This document shows positions 26,537 to 35,183 of a DNA stretch of 64,000 bases, piece by piece. How positions within the stretch are numbered: position 1 is the first letter of the stretch; every line of letters begins with the position of its first letter. The notes under the pieces are model-generated. The model did no database searches and was not told the DNA's origin. It worked only from the letters and a program-made list of their open reading frames with translations. The translations under genes and the position numbers were made by a program. The stretch is from Desmonostoc muscorum LEGE 12446 (GTDB lineage Bacteria > Cyanobacteriota > Cyanobacteriia > Cyanobacteriales > Nostocaceae), in the NCBI RefSeq assembly GCF_015207005.2, contig NZ_JADEXS020000001.1:6223001-6287000 (forward strand), written 5' to 3'.

Positions 26537-26909
26537 ATGCATTCTCCCGCAGGCTTATCCCAAGAGTTATTAACAGCATCTGATGCGGATAAAATAAATT
26601 ATTTTACTAACTTTACAGTAGTACATCGGCTTTTAAAGCAAGCTTATGAAGAATTGTTAGATGCGGTGAACAATCCAGGGGGTGCATCATTAATTTTCTT
26701 GTTTGGTCCTACAGGTGTGGGAAAAACAACCCTCTTATCTCAAGTAATGAAAATCATCTTTGAACAAAACCAAGGTTTAATGATGCAAGATTTAGCATAT
26801 CTTCCCATTGCGGGAGTAGAAGCGCGTTCTCCAGACAGCGGTTCTTTTGATTGGAAAGATTACTACAAAAGCGTTTTAATTGCTTTAAGAGAACCATTTG
26901 CTGATTATA
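26537..26909 (+). pseudogene. tnsC: TnsC/TniB-like AAA+ ATPase, truncated by insertion sequence
   Basis: The start is at ATG 26537 (MHSPAGLSQELL), with GGAG upstream, overlapping the displaced tnsA-frame stop. The Walker A motif is FGPTGVGKTT. TnsC is the ATPase that links target choice to the transposase. The frame runs into the left end of the insertion sequence and stops there (TAA at 26924), leaving about 125 native residues of an expected 300 or more. The Walker B and later parts are not found past the insertion sequence, so the rest was deleted. Confidence 0.75.
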
Positions 26910-27051
26910 ACTGGAGTTTAGACTAAAAGCAGGCGATCGCTAAAAAAGTGTGCGTGTTTTTTTGGTATACATTTTAACTTCTGGAGTTGAAACTATCAAG
27001 AAGAGCGATCGTTAACTCGATAAAAGATGTGTTGTTGGTATAAAATTTTGG

Positions 27052-27085
27052 GAAGGGCAGTCTGTGGTTAACACAGACGCCCTTC
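27052..27085. other. Strong hairpin before the transposase start
   Basis: Stem GAAGGGC + GTCTGTG against CACAGAC + GCCCTTC, one bulged base and a 5-base loop, 42 bp before the start codon. It could block read-through transcription from outside or limit translation. Confidence 0.6.
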
Positions 27086-27127
27086 AGTGGAAGATGAGAT
27101 TTGAACCACTAATTCTCATCTGCCAAT

Positions 27128-28435
27128 ATGAAAAGTGCCTTACTAAAAGAATTTCGTCAAGCAGCGTACAGCTATTTAGGTAGAGCGCATGATGCAACTT
27201 TTGAACTGATGGATGCAATATTACTGACGCGGAATGCCTACAGTTTGGCAGATTTATCGCTATCGCCAGTATTTAGAAGAAAGTGGCCAAGTATTTATGA
27301 AGCGTTACAAGATAGCAGACCACAGCGACAAAAATTGATGCAGTTATACATCAAACAGATGCCACAACAGGGTCGTCCGTTGTTGGCAGGCGACCACACT
27401 GCCTGGTCGCGCCCGGATGCGGTAACTCTTATTGAGAGGACAATTGAACACACCAGTGTTACCATAACCGGAAACAAACCAATTACCGTTGGTCAGGGAT
27501 ATAGTACCATTGCTTGGATACCAGAGGATTCTGGCAGTTGGGCGTTACCGTTGAGGCATGAGCGAATTACCAGTTGGGAAAATCCGATACAAAAGGCAAC
27601 GTGGCAATTACAGCAAGTGTGTGAACATTTACCAACTAGACCAATTACAGTTTGGGATAGTGAGTATGGCTGCGCCCCTTTTGTGTTGAAGACGACTAAT
27701 ATCAAAGCGGACATTCTGGTACGTTTGCGTTCAAATCTTTGTTTATGGGGCGCACCACCACCATATTCTGGTAAAGGGCGACCCAGGAAACATGGTGATA
27801 AATTTAAACTCAATGATCCTTCTACATGGAGTGAAGCCAATGAGAGTATAGAAGTCAACCATCCTAAACTGGGACGGGTGAAGGTGAGCTTGTGGAAAAA
27901 TTTACACTTTCGTCAAACGGCGACACGCCCAATGTCGCTGATTCGAGTTGAGCGTCTAGATGCAGAAGGCAACCTACGTATATCAAAACCTTTGTGGTTG
28001 GCTTGGGTAGGAGAGGAAATGCTTCCACTATCTCAAGTTTGGCAACTCTACCTCCGACGTTTTACTGTTGACCACTGGTATCGTTTTTTGAAGCAACGCT
28101 TGCACTGGACATTGCCTAAGTTGAGTAGTCCCAAGCAATCTGAGCATTGGAGTGACCTCATGCCTCTGATGACTTGGGAATTGTGGTTGGCTCGTGATAT
28201 CGTTGCTGATAACCCTTTACCTTGGCAAAAATCATTAGACAATTTGACTCCTGGGAGAGTTGCTCAAGCGATGGGGAGTATTTTTGCGGTGATTGGTACT
28301 CCTGCCCGTTCGCCTAAACCTCGCGGAAAGTCTCCAGGCTGGAAACCAGGAAAACCACGACAACGTAGAATTCGCTATCCGATAGTCAAAAAAACTACAA
28401 CTAAGCCTCGCAAAAAGCATCCAGAATCTGCTTAG
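27128..28435 (+). CDS. DDE transposase of the insertion sequence
   Basis: A 435-residue transposase. Acidic residues in LLAGDHTAWSRP and PITVWDSEYG fit the first two catalytic aspartates. YLRRFTVDHWYRFLK fits the IS4-type Y-R-E-K signature with D in place of E. The C-terminus is a basic tail (KPGKPRQRRIRYPIVKK, KPRKKHPE). The length and layout suggest an IS4/IS701-related group common in cyanobacteria; the exact family needs comparison. It is intact and may be active. Confidence 0.85.
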   Translation: MKSALLKEFRQAAYSYLGRAHDATFELMDAILLTRNAYSLADLSLSPVFRRKWPSIYEALQDSRPQRQKLMQLYIKQMPQQGRPLLAGDHTAWSRPDAVTLIERTIEHTSVTITGNKPITVGQGYSTIAWIPEDSGSWALPLRHERITSWENPIQKATWQLQQVCEHLPTRPITVWDSEYGCAPFVLKTTNIKADILVRLRSNLCLWGAPPPYSGKGRPRKHGDKFKLNDPSTWSEANESIEVNHPKLGRVKVSLWKNLHFRQTATRPMSLIRVERLDAEGNLRISKPLWLAWVGEEMLPLSQVWQLYLRRFTVDHWYRFLKQRLHWTLPKLSSPKQSEHWSDLMPLMTWELWLARDIVADNPLPWQKSLDNLTPGRVAQAMGSIFAVIGTPARSPKPRGKSPGWKPGKPRQRRIRYPIVKKTTTKPRKKHPESA

Positions 28436-28520
28436 TACCCTAGATTTTCATCTCTGAAGCCTGTTTCTTTTCAACTCAGCGTTGCTGGGTCGTTTCTTGT
28501 TGCTTAGTCTAAACTCCAGT

Positions 28521-28586
28521 AATATTATGTATGGGGATTTATAGCATTAGCGATCGCCATGCATAAGTCTTCAACCGCACATGATA
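28521..28586. other. Short flank of the insertion sequence
   Basis: Holds one HIP1 site and no sign of further tnsC, tniQ or a second Tn7-like end. The next gene's repeat-derived stop begins at 28587. Confidence 0.4.
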
Positions 28587-30479
28587 TTACTCCTGAATTC
28601 TGAATTCTGAATTCTGAATTCTGCCCTCAATTGTCCAGTGCCATTTCTGCTGTTGTGTATTCCATTTTACAGCGACTATTTCAGATGGGGGATTGAGGCG
28701 ATCGCCATTTTCTTGAAACTCAATATTTCCCGTAACTCCCTTCACTTGTTTTTTCTGTTCTTTGAAATATTGATTCATGTTTATCAGTAAAGATTGGCTA
28801 TCTTTAACTTGATATAGTTCTAAAATTCTCAGAACTATTAATACTGAGTCAAAAGCCGTTGCACTACGCCAAGTTAAATTTTCTTCACCCCATAATTGAG
28901 TGCCTATTTCACAAAAACGTTGCCCTAGTTTATTTTCACTATTGCACCCATTTTTCTGGCTGTGCCAATGCCAAGGAACACAAGCTATAATTTGACACTC
29001 ATCTTGATTAACTACATTATATTGACTTTGTTCATGAATCCAATGTAAAACATTTTCATGGTAAAAAGTTGCAGAACCAGCTATCAGACACTTATTCAGT
29101 TTTAATCGACTAATTAGCCCAGCATTATCCAGGGAATTTGGTTCAATTCCTCCATCGGGTATTATGATAATAATCTCGACACCATCTTTTTTAATCTCTT
29201 CAAGATAAGCTTGAATATGATAGTACTTATCGCTAATATAGTTACATTCTTTTAAGAGAACAAACTCTTCATTAGATTTTTCTAAAATATTTTTAATACT
29301 GTTTCTATATGAAGTACTATAATTACTATTTTTGTTATAGACGATAGCTACTTTGATTCTACTTTTACCTGCAAATCTTTCTATCAAATAATGAGCTAAT
29401 TGTCTGGCACTAATATTATCTTGAGTCGTCAGCCTAAAAAACGATAAGCTTTCACCACCAGATAAATGAGAAAGTTCATTAGAAGTACTACTAGGGTTTA
29501 TTAAGACGAGTCCATTTTGAGAATAAAAATGTAGTGCTTTTTTGGTCATTTCGCTTGAATAGTGACCAATAATAGCAATCAAGTTTAATTGTGGTGCTAA
29601 ATCAGCTAAGTTTTCTGCGGTTTGGCTGTATGGGGCATATAAATTGTTAGGATCATTGACAATTAAAATCCTCAAGACTATTAGATTATCTGTATGATTT
29701 AAGTTGAAAAATGTATCTGGCTTAATATCTTTTAAATTTATCTCTTTTTCTAAAGCAATTTTGTCAAAACTTGGAAGATTTATTTGGAGTTGAATTTGAG
29801 CTATTCCTCGTAAAATTTCAGCAGCAACTTGATCCTGATTATGATAAAATGGGACAACCACAGCCAAAGTATAAGGTTTGATTTTTTTGTCTTGTAAAAT
29901 AGATTGCTTATATTCAATTAAACAATTATTAATGTAAATCAAAACTTCAGGATTACCTGTGTGATAAATTTCTTTCTCTTTTTTCCAAGCCCAGAGAAAG
30001 CACTTTAATGCTTGATAATAAAGTCCTTGCTGATAAAATTTATTTCCTTGGATCTGCAACTCTACAATATCTTGATTTGGAGGATAAAGAAAAATTTGTC
30101 TACCAAAGCTTCCCTGAAAGTTATCATTATTTAGTTGAGGAGCAGGATTCAATTTATATCCATGATTAGGATGCAGTAATAAATTCAGAATTTTGACCCA
30201 GTTACCAGCTATTTGCTCTTGGTCAAGTTGCATCAGTTCTGCTATTCTAGGATAAATATTATTACTGAGTCTATCTCTAATTTTTTGTTCAGGTAAATTT
30301 AAGTTTTTAGCGATATGTTGTCGAGATTGTCCCAATAGAGATTGACAAATAATTTCCTGTTCCAGTTCACTCAGTTGCTTTTTATTTTCACCTGTTGCTA
30401 ATTTTTCAAAAAACAGATCGATATTAATATTTAGCTGTTCTATAACCTGCTGACAACTTAGACACATAGGATATATCAT
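28587..30479 (-). CDS. HTH / TPR / periplasmic-binding-fold fusion, cytosolic
   Basis: A 630-residue protein. It starts with CLSC, then a helix-turn-helix-like domain (LSELEQEIICQSLLGQSRQH, about 37-100) like those at the N-termini of cyanobacterial vWA/MoxR-associated and STAND proteins. A TPR-like pair follows (GNKFYQQGLYYQALKCFLWA, about 145-190). The rest is a type 1 periplasmic-binding fold of the branched-chain amino-acid receptor class (YTLAVVVPFYHNQDQVAAEI, IIGHYSSEMTKKA, IIIIIPDGG, ATAFDSVLIVLRILE, KGVTGNIEFQENGDRL). There is no signal peptide or membrane segment, so the binding fold should face the cytoplasm. It lies 79 bp downstream of a permease-kinase on the same strand. The last eight or so residues come from AATTCTG heptamers. 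Confidence 0.75.
   Translation of the reverse strand: MIYPMCLSCQQVIEQLNINIDLFFEKLATGENKKQLSELEQEIICQSLLGQSRQHIAKNLNLPEQKIRDRLSNNIYPRIAELMQLDQEQIAGNWVKILNLLLHPNHGYKLNPAPQLNNDNFQGSFGRQIFLYPPNQDIVELQIQGNKFYQQGLYYQALKCFLWAWKKEKEIYHTGNPEVLIYINNCLIEYKQSILQDKKIKPYTLAVVVPFYHNQDQVAAEILRGIAQIQLQINLPSFDKIALEKEINLKDIKPDTFFNLNHTDNLIVLRILIVNDPNNLYAPYSQTAENLADLAPQLNLIAIIGHYSSEMTKKALHFYSQNGLVLINPSSTSNELSHLSGGESLSFFRLTTQDNISARQLAHYLIERFAGKSRIKVAIVYNKNSNYSTSYRNSIKNILEKSNEEFVLLKECNYISDKYYHIQAYLEEIKKDGVEIIIIIPDGGIEPNSLDNAGLISRLKLNKCLIAGSATFYHENVLHWIHEQSQYNVVNQDECQIIACVPWHWHSQKNGCNSENKLGQRFCEIGTQLWGEENLTWRSATAFDSVLIVLRILELYQVKDSQSLLINMNQYFKEQKKQVKGVTGNIEFQENGDRLNPPSEIVAVKWNTQQQKWHWTIEGRIQNSEFRIQE
28596..28623. 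repeat. AATTCTG heptamer array inside a gene end
   Basis: Four heptamers at the 3' end of the HTH/binding-fold gene, encoding QNSEFRIQ-type residues before the stop. The same heptamer family occurs at 20601 and about 24220. Confidence 0.85.
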
Positions 30480-30558
30480 CTGTTTTTGAAAATGATAATC
30501 TGATTCTAAGCTCAGGTAATGCTACGGGTGTGGAAACAATTTCTACATGTGTTGATAA

Positions 30559-33381
30559 TTAGATGGCTCTCTGGGTTAGGGGAATTATAATTACAAATTC
30601 GGTACCTTGTCCAACTGTAGAAATACATTGTAATTTTCCCTGGTGTTTTTGGGTGATAATCTGGTAACTAATAGATAAACCTAATCCTGTACCTTTACCA
30701 ACTGGTTTAGTAGTAAAGAAAGGTTCAAATAAACGTTGTTGTACATCTTCTGGAATCCCTATACCATTATCGGCAATGCGAATCACTACCTGTTTATCCT
30801 TATTGAGTTTAGTGTGAATGCGAATTTGTCCTCTGTTATTAGTCATTAGTCCTTTGTCGGTTGCAAATGACGAATGACTAATGACTAATGACTCTTCCAA
30901 CGCATCGATCGCATTTGCCAAAATATTCATAAATACCTGATTTAATTGTCCGGCGTAACATTCTACTAATGGTAGTTCGCCGTATTCTTTAATCACCTCA
31001 ATTCCTACAGAGTTAGGTTTAGCCTTCAGGCGATTTTCCAAAATCATCAGTGTACTATCTATACCTTCATGGATATTTACAGCTTTCATTTCTGCTTCGT
31101 CCAAGCGGGAAAAATTTCGGAGAGATAAAACAATTTCCGTAATTCTTTCGGCGCCAACTTCCATAGAAGATAGCAAATTGGGCAAGTCTGTAATGAGAAA
31201 ATTTAAGTCGATCGCTTCTATTTTATTTTCAATTTCTGGGACTGGATTAGGATAATATTGCTGGTATAATTGCAGTAATTTTAGTAAATCTTCGATATAT
31301 TGACTTGCAAAATTGATATTGCCATAAATAAAATTGACTGGGTTGTTGATTTCGTGCGCTACACCTGCAACCAACTGCCCCAAACTGGACATTTTTTCAC
31401 TTTGCACGAGTTGAGATGCGAGGTGTTTTGCCTCTTGACGCAATTGTGCTTCTGAGTTTCGCAATATCTCTTCTGCTTGTTTGCGCTCGGTGATATCGTG
31501 GAGAATGACAACATATTCCTGAAAATCCTGATGTGGTCGGTCTGAAATGGAAACATCCAGGGTTCTATTTTTCCCTTTGCAGAGTAGGGTTTGTTCGCTA
31601 CGCTTTGTCCACTCGTCTGGATAGGGGGTTAATTCCGGTAGCCATTTGCTGAGGTGATTTCCCTGTAACTGGGATGGGTGGATACCAAAGAAAAATTCAG
31701 TTGCTGGGTTAGCCTGACGAATAATGCCTCGATGGTCTAGCACTAAAATACCATCTTGGGCAACAGTAAACAGGTGTTCGGCGGATTCTCGTGCTTCTGC
31801 GATCGCCACCACTTGAGGTAAACTTGTCCAACAGGCGATCGCTACTCCCACAAATGCCACACTCATCAGCAATACCACAAATATATTGTCACCCCCGGCA
31901 CTTGTGACTTTATGAAGTTTCACACCAAATAACCAGCCAATTCCCACTGCACTGCACAACAGTAAAATCAGAATCGTCACCTGAAGAACTACTGAGTCTT
32001 TGATGACTACCGAAGGACGCGTCCGATATTGCCGTATCCACCAACTCAGATGAAATGGAGGGAAAGGAACACGGCGAATTACCGCATCAATTCCCATAAC
32101 ACCAAGGGGAAATAGTAGCCCAATGAGTAAATTCAGCCAACCCCAAGTCAGCCCACCTACCAACAACACCACAACTTCTAACAAAAAAATTGCTAAAGAT
32201 ATGCGGGGGAATAAAACTTCTGAGCGATCGCGCCGCAACCAAAGCCCCAAATGGAATAACATAAAGGAGACAAACCAACCAATGTTACCAACCGCTACAA
32301 TTCGCGCTACATCTCCCCAAAACAAATAAATCAGGCAAAGCACCAGTGTCAAAGTCAACGCCGGAAAAAATACGCCCCGACGTGACACAGCAGAAAATAC
32401 CGGTGAGATGTGATTGTCTAAGGCAAGTTGATATAAAATTCGCGGGCAATTAGAAACAACCGTTGCCGAACCTAATAGACACGCAGCTACTAGCAAAAAA
32501 GTAACACTCACAGCCGCAGATTTTCCCCAGAAAGGTTGGGAAGCCGCCACAAGATTCAAAAAAGCATTATCTTTGAGGTTTGGATCTGTTGCCAATCGTA
32601 TAATTACCCAAGACCCTCCTAAAAAGATTGGTGGCATCGTCCAAGCAGCGATGTCTAGAAAGCGCAGCGTTTGACTGGGGTGGCGGCTATCGGCGACAAA
32701 AGAAGAAGCCGTTTCACAACTGTAGGTTGCATAGGTGACGAAAAAAAACCACTTAGCCCAATCCACAAAACTCAAAGATGACCAACTGTTAGGAAAAAAA
32801 CCAGGACTAACATCAGAAAACGCTAACCAGCCAAGGCCTTGTACACAAAAAGTAATTAGCAGTCCAAAGGCCGGAATTACAAAAAACAAATGTAAAATAC
32901 TCAGAGCGCGAGTACCACTAAACGCCACTATAAACGGCAACAATGTAAAGCCAATATCTGTGAATATTTCTGGACAGGCAATATCTAGCGCTGCCAAATT
33001 CACTTTCACTAAATCTCTAAGTACGATGGTATTAACTGACAGATAGGAAACCCAATTTAGCAGGTATCCAATGGCTGCATAGCAGGCTAGTCCTGGATAG
33101 TTTTCCAGCAGCTTACTAGTATAGTTAGGTGTTCCTCCAGCCACATTAATAAAATGCATACCCAAGCGTTTTACCTGATAATTGAGCAGCATTCCAAAAA
33201 TTACCGCAGGTATCCAGACAAAAATCGCTTGTGAACCAAGGGCAGCGTGAATTGCCGGAACCAATGCTGTCCAGGAAATATGAGCTGTTAAACCGAAACC
33301 CCAACTTTCAACAGCACTCAGGCTTCTAGTCAAACGAGGGTAAGAAGATTGGCTCAAAGCGGCATGACCAGAATGGGACAT
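30559..33381 (-). CDS. Amino-acid-permease / PAS / histidine kinase fusion
   Basis: A 940-residue protein. The first 520 residues are an APC-superfamily permease with about 12-13 membrane segments (YPRLTRSLSAVESWGFGLTA, INVAGGTPNYTSKLL, TYATYSCETASSFVADSRHP). A PAS domain follows (LFTVAQDGILVLDHRGII). Next comes a dimerisation/phospho-acceptor domain with H676 in VAGVAHEINNPVNF, and an HATPase domain with N-box ANAIDALEE, G1 DNGIGIP, F-box FEPFFTTK and G2 GTGLGLS. Transporter-linked kinases such as CbrA use solute/sodium symporters; an APC version is unusual. Repeat-derived residues interrupt the ATPase domain (about 30834-30895). The adjacent binding-fold gene is probably co-transcribed. No response regulator is nearby. 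Confidence 0.88.
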   Translation of the reverse strand: MSHSGHAALSQSSYPRLTRSLSAVESWGFGLTAHISWTALVPAIHAALGSQAIFVWIPAVIFGMLLNYQVKRLGMHFINVAGGTPNYTSKLLENYPGLACYAAIGYLLNWVSYLSVNTIVLRDLVKVNLAALDIACPEIFTDIGFTLLPFIVAFSGTRALSILHLFFVIPAFGLLITFCVQGLGWLAFSDVSPGFFPNSWSSLSFVDWAKWFFFVTYATYSCETASSFVADSRHPSQTLRFLDIAAWTMPPIFLGGSWVIIRLATDPNLKDNAFLNLVAASQPFWGKSAAVSVTFLLVAACLLGSATVVSNCPRILYQLALDNHISPVFSAVSRRGVFFPALTLTLVLCLIYLFWGDVARIVAVGNIGWFVSFMLFHLGLWLRRDRSEVLFPRISLAIFLLEVVVLLVGGLTWGWLNLLIGLLFPLGVMGIDAVIRRVPFPPFHLSWWIRQYRTRPSVVIKDSVVLQVTILILLLCSAVGIGWLFGVKLHKVTSAGGDNIFVVLLMSVAFVGVAIACWTSLPQVVAIAEARESAEHLFTVAQDGILVLDHRGIIRQANPATEFFFGIHPSQLQGNHLSKWLPELTPYPDEWTKRSEQTLLCKGKNRTLDVSISDRPHQDFQEYVVILHDITERKQAEEILRNSEAQLRQEAKHLASQLVQSEKMSSLGQLVAGVAHEINNPVNFIYGNINFASQYIEDLLKLLQLYQQYYPNPVPEIENKIEAIDLNFLITDLPNLLSSMEVGAERITEIVLSLRNFSRLDEAEMKAVNIHEGIDSTLMILENRLKAKPNSVGIEVIKEYGELPLVECYAGQLNQVFMNILANAIDALEESLVISHSSFATDKGLMTNNRGQIRIHTKLNKDKQVVIRIADNGIGIPEDVQQRLFEPFFTTKPVGKGTGLGLSISYQIITQKHQGKLQCISTVGQGTEFVIIIPLTQRAI

Positions 33382-33866
33382 GATTAATAATATGCAGTGG
33401 GATACGGGAATTTAAGCTCATTAGCTAGAGTTCCCATCTCTGAAATCTTATCAACAGAGACTTTTAGCCCAAAGCGATCGTTATATTTGAGTAAATTAAG
33501 TTTTGAACTCGTAAATCAGATTTTAAAGCCAAAAATCTGGATTACAGCAGTTTTCATGTAGTTAGACCACAGTCTTGTTTCTTGCTTTCTTCCTTTGCGC
33601 GATTGCGTGAGATAAAATCATGTGGTTCATTTACCTGAAAATAGCTGTAAACGGACAGGGAGTGACGTAAGACTAGCAACGGTTAGCTAGTTACTGTGAA
33701 CTGTCAAGTTTTTCCCCGCACCTTCAGGTCGGTGAGTATAAGCTAAACCACATCTAGTTTGCATAATTTGAAATTGTACATTTCTTGTGGGGTGGGCGTC
33801 TCGCCCGCCCAGTATATGCAAGTTAAATGTGGAACAGCTTATCAAGTCCTCAATTGGTTCTAACTC
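33382..33866. other. Gene-free gap upstream of the P450
   Basis: It contains the miniature element at 33542-33650 and a short CTTGTGGGGTGGGCG / CGCCCGCCC inverted piece at about 33785-33811. Otherwise empty. Confidence 0.5.
33542..33650. mobile_element. 109-bp miniature inverted-repeat element
   Basis: Left end TTACAGCAGTTTTCATGTA; the right end, reverse-complemented, reads TTACAGCTATTTTCAGGTAA. GACCAC / GTGGTT extend the pairing. A longer, nested member of the family lies at 38367-38607. Confidence 0.7.
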
Positions 33867-35093
33867 ATGTCATCACCAAGTAATCCAGGAGAAGACCGAT
33901 ACAATTTAACAGCTCCAGAAGTACTGGCCAATCCCTATCCTACTTATCGGCGTATTTTGTTAGAAGATCCTGTTTACTGGAGTGATTTTTTTGGGGGCTG
34001 GTATCTGATGCGCTATAAAGATGTTGCAGATGCTATGCAAGATAAACGAATTTCGGCCAAGCGTCCGCCGATTAGTAAATTACCTGAATCAGAGCAACAA
34101 AACATACTTCCCCTAATTGAAACTCTATCAAAATGGATTCTGTTTTGCGACCCCCCAGAACACACACGTCTGCGTGTACTGTTTAACAAAGCATTCACTC
34201 CTCGCATCATTGACAGCATGGCAGAGCGAATTCAGACGCTAGTAGACGAACTAATAGATGGTGTCTATGAGCAGGGTCATCTAGATATTATTCATAATTT
34301 AGCTTACCCAATGCCGGCAATCGTCATTGCCCAAATGCTTGGCGCCAATTCTGAAGACCGCGAACAGTTTAAGAAATGGTCATCAGATTTGGCAAGATTT
34401 TTTGGTATGTTCCGCATACAGCCAGAAATTTTGACCAGTGCTAAACAAAGTATTCTCGAAATGAAAGAATACTTCCGCTACATCCTTGAACAACGTCGTC
34501 ATACACCCCAAGATGATCTGATGAGTAGCCTCATCTTCGCACAAGAAAAAGGAAATTCCCTTGATGACGACGAACTCTTATCAAATTGCGTTTTCTTAAC
34601 TTTTGCAGGCCACGAAACTACCACTAACTTGATTGCTAACGGCTTACTTGCTTTACTCGAAAATCCCGATCAGATGCAAAAGTTAAAGGATGACCCCTCG
34701 CTAATCACAACTACTGTAGAGGAGTTTTTACGCTATGATAGCCCAATACAACGGCAAGCCCGCATAGCAGTTACCGATCTCCAAATCGATGGCAAACAAA
34801 TTAGCCAAGGACAACGCCTATTTCTGGTGATTGGTGCAGCTAACCGTGACCCGGAGCAATTCTTAAATCCCGACAAATTAGACATTACACGCCCTGAAAA
34901 CCCACACTTGGCATTTGGAAAAGGAACCCATTTTTGCTTGGGTGCAGCCCTTGGTAGGCTTGAGGCACAAATTGCCATCAATACTATTGTGCGCCGCTTT
35001 AGCGATCTCCGGCTGGATACAGATCAGATTGAATGGCATGAAAACCCGTCCTTGCGAGGTATGAAATCAATGCCTGTAGCTTTCAATCCCTAA
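33867..35093 (+). CDS. Cytochrome P450
   Basis: A 408-residue soluble bacterial-type P450. It contains the I-helix oxygen-binding motif FAGHETTTN, the helix-K ExxR in VEEFLRYDSP, and the heme loop FGKGTHFCLGA with C357 as thiolate ligand. The length and N-terminus (no membrane anchor) fit a class served by ferredoxin and ferredoxin reductase. The substrate is unknown; relatives act in polyketide, terpenoid or fatty-acid oxidation. tmk follows closely on the same strand but is an unlikely functional partner. Confidence 0.93.
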   Translation: MSSPSNPGEDRYNLTAPEVLANPYPTYRRILLEDPVYWSDFFGGWYLMRYKDVADAMQDKRISAKRPPISKLPESEQQNILPLIETLSKWILFCDPPEHTRLRVLFNKAFTPRIIDSMAERIQTLVDELIDGVYEQGHLDIIHNLAYPMPAIVIAQMLGANSEDREQFKKWSSDLARFFGMFRIQPEILTSAKQSILEMKEYFRYILEQRRHTPQDDLMSSLIFAQEKGNSLDDDELLSNCVFLTFAGHETTTNLIANGLLALLENPDQMQKLKDDPSLITTTVEEFLRYDSPIQRQARIAVTDLQIDGKQISQGQRLFLVIGAANRDPEQFLNPDKLDITRPENPHLAFGKGTHFCLGAALGRLEAQIAINTIVRRFSDLRLDTDQIEWHENPSLRGMKSMPVAFNP

Positions 35094-35183
35094 AATGCTC
35101 CCCTAATTGAAGTGAAACATCGCTCTGAGCGATCGCCATTGCAGGTTAGGATTTTACAGTCGGCGATTGTTGCAGCAAAAAGC

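Larger units (their letters stand above)
26910..28520 (+). mobile_element. Insertion sequence, 1611 bp, 17-bp perfect inverted ends
   Basis: The ends are ACTGGAGTTTAGACTAA (26910-26926) and its exact reverse complement (28504-28520). One transposase gene lies inside. No direct target duplication is evident (left flank GATTATA, right flank AATATTA), and the tnsC sequence does not resume, so an adjacent deletion or rearrangement is likely. Confidence 0.88.
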
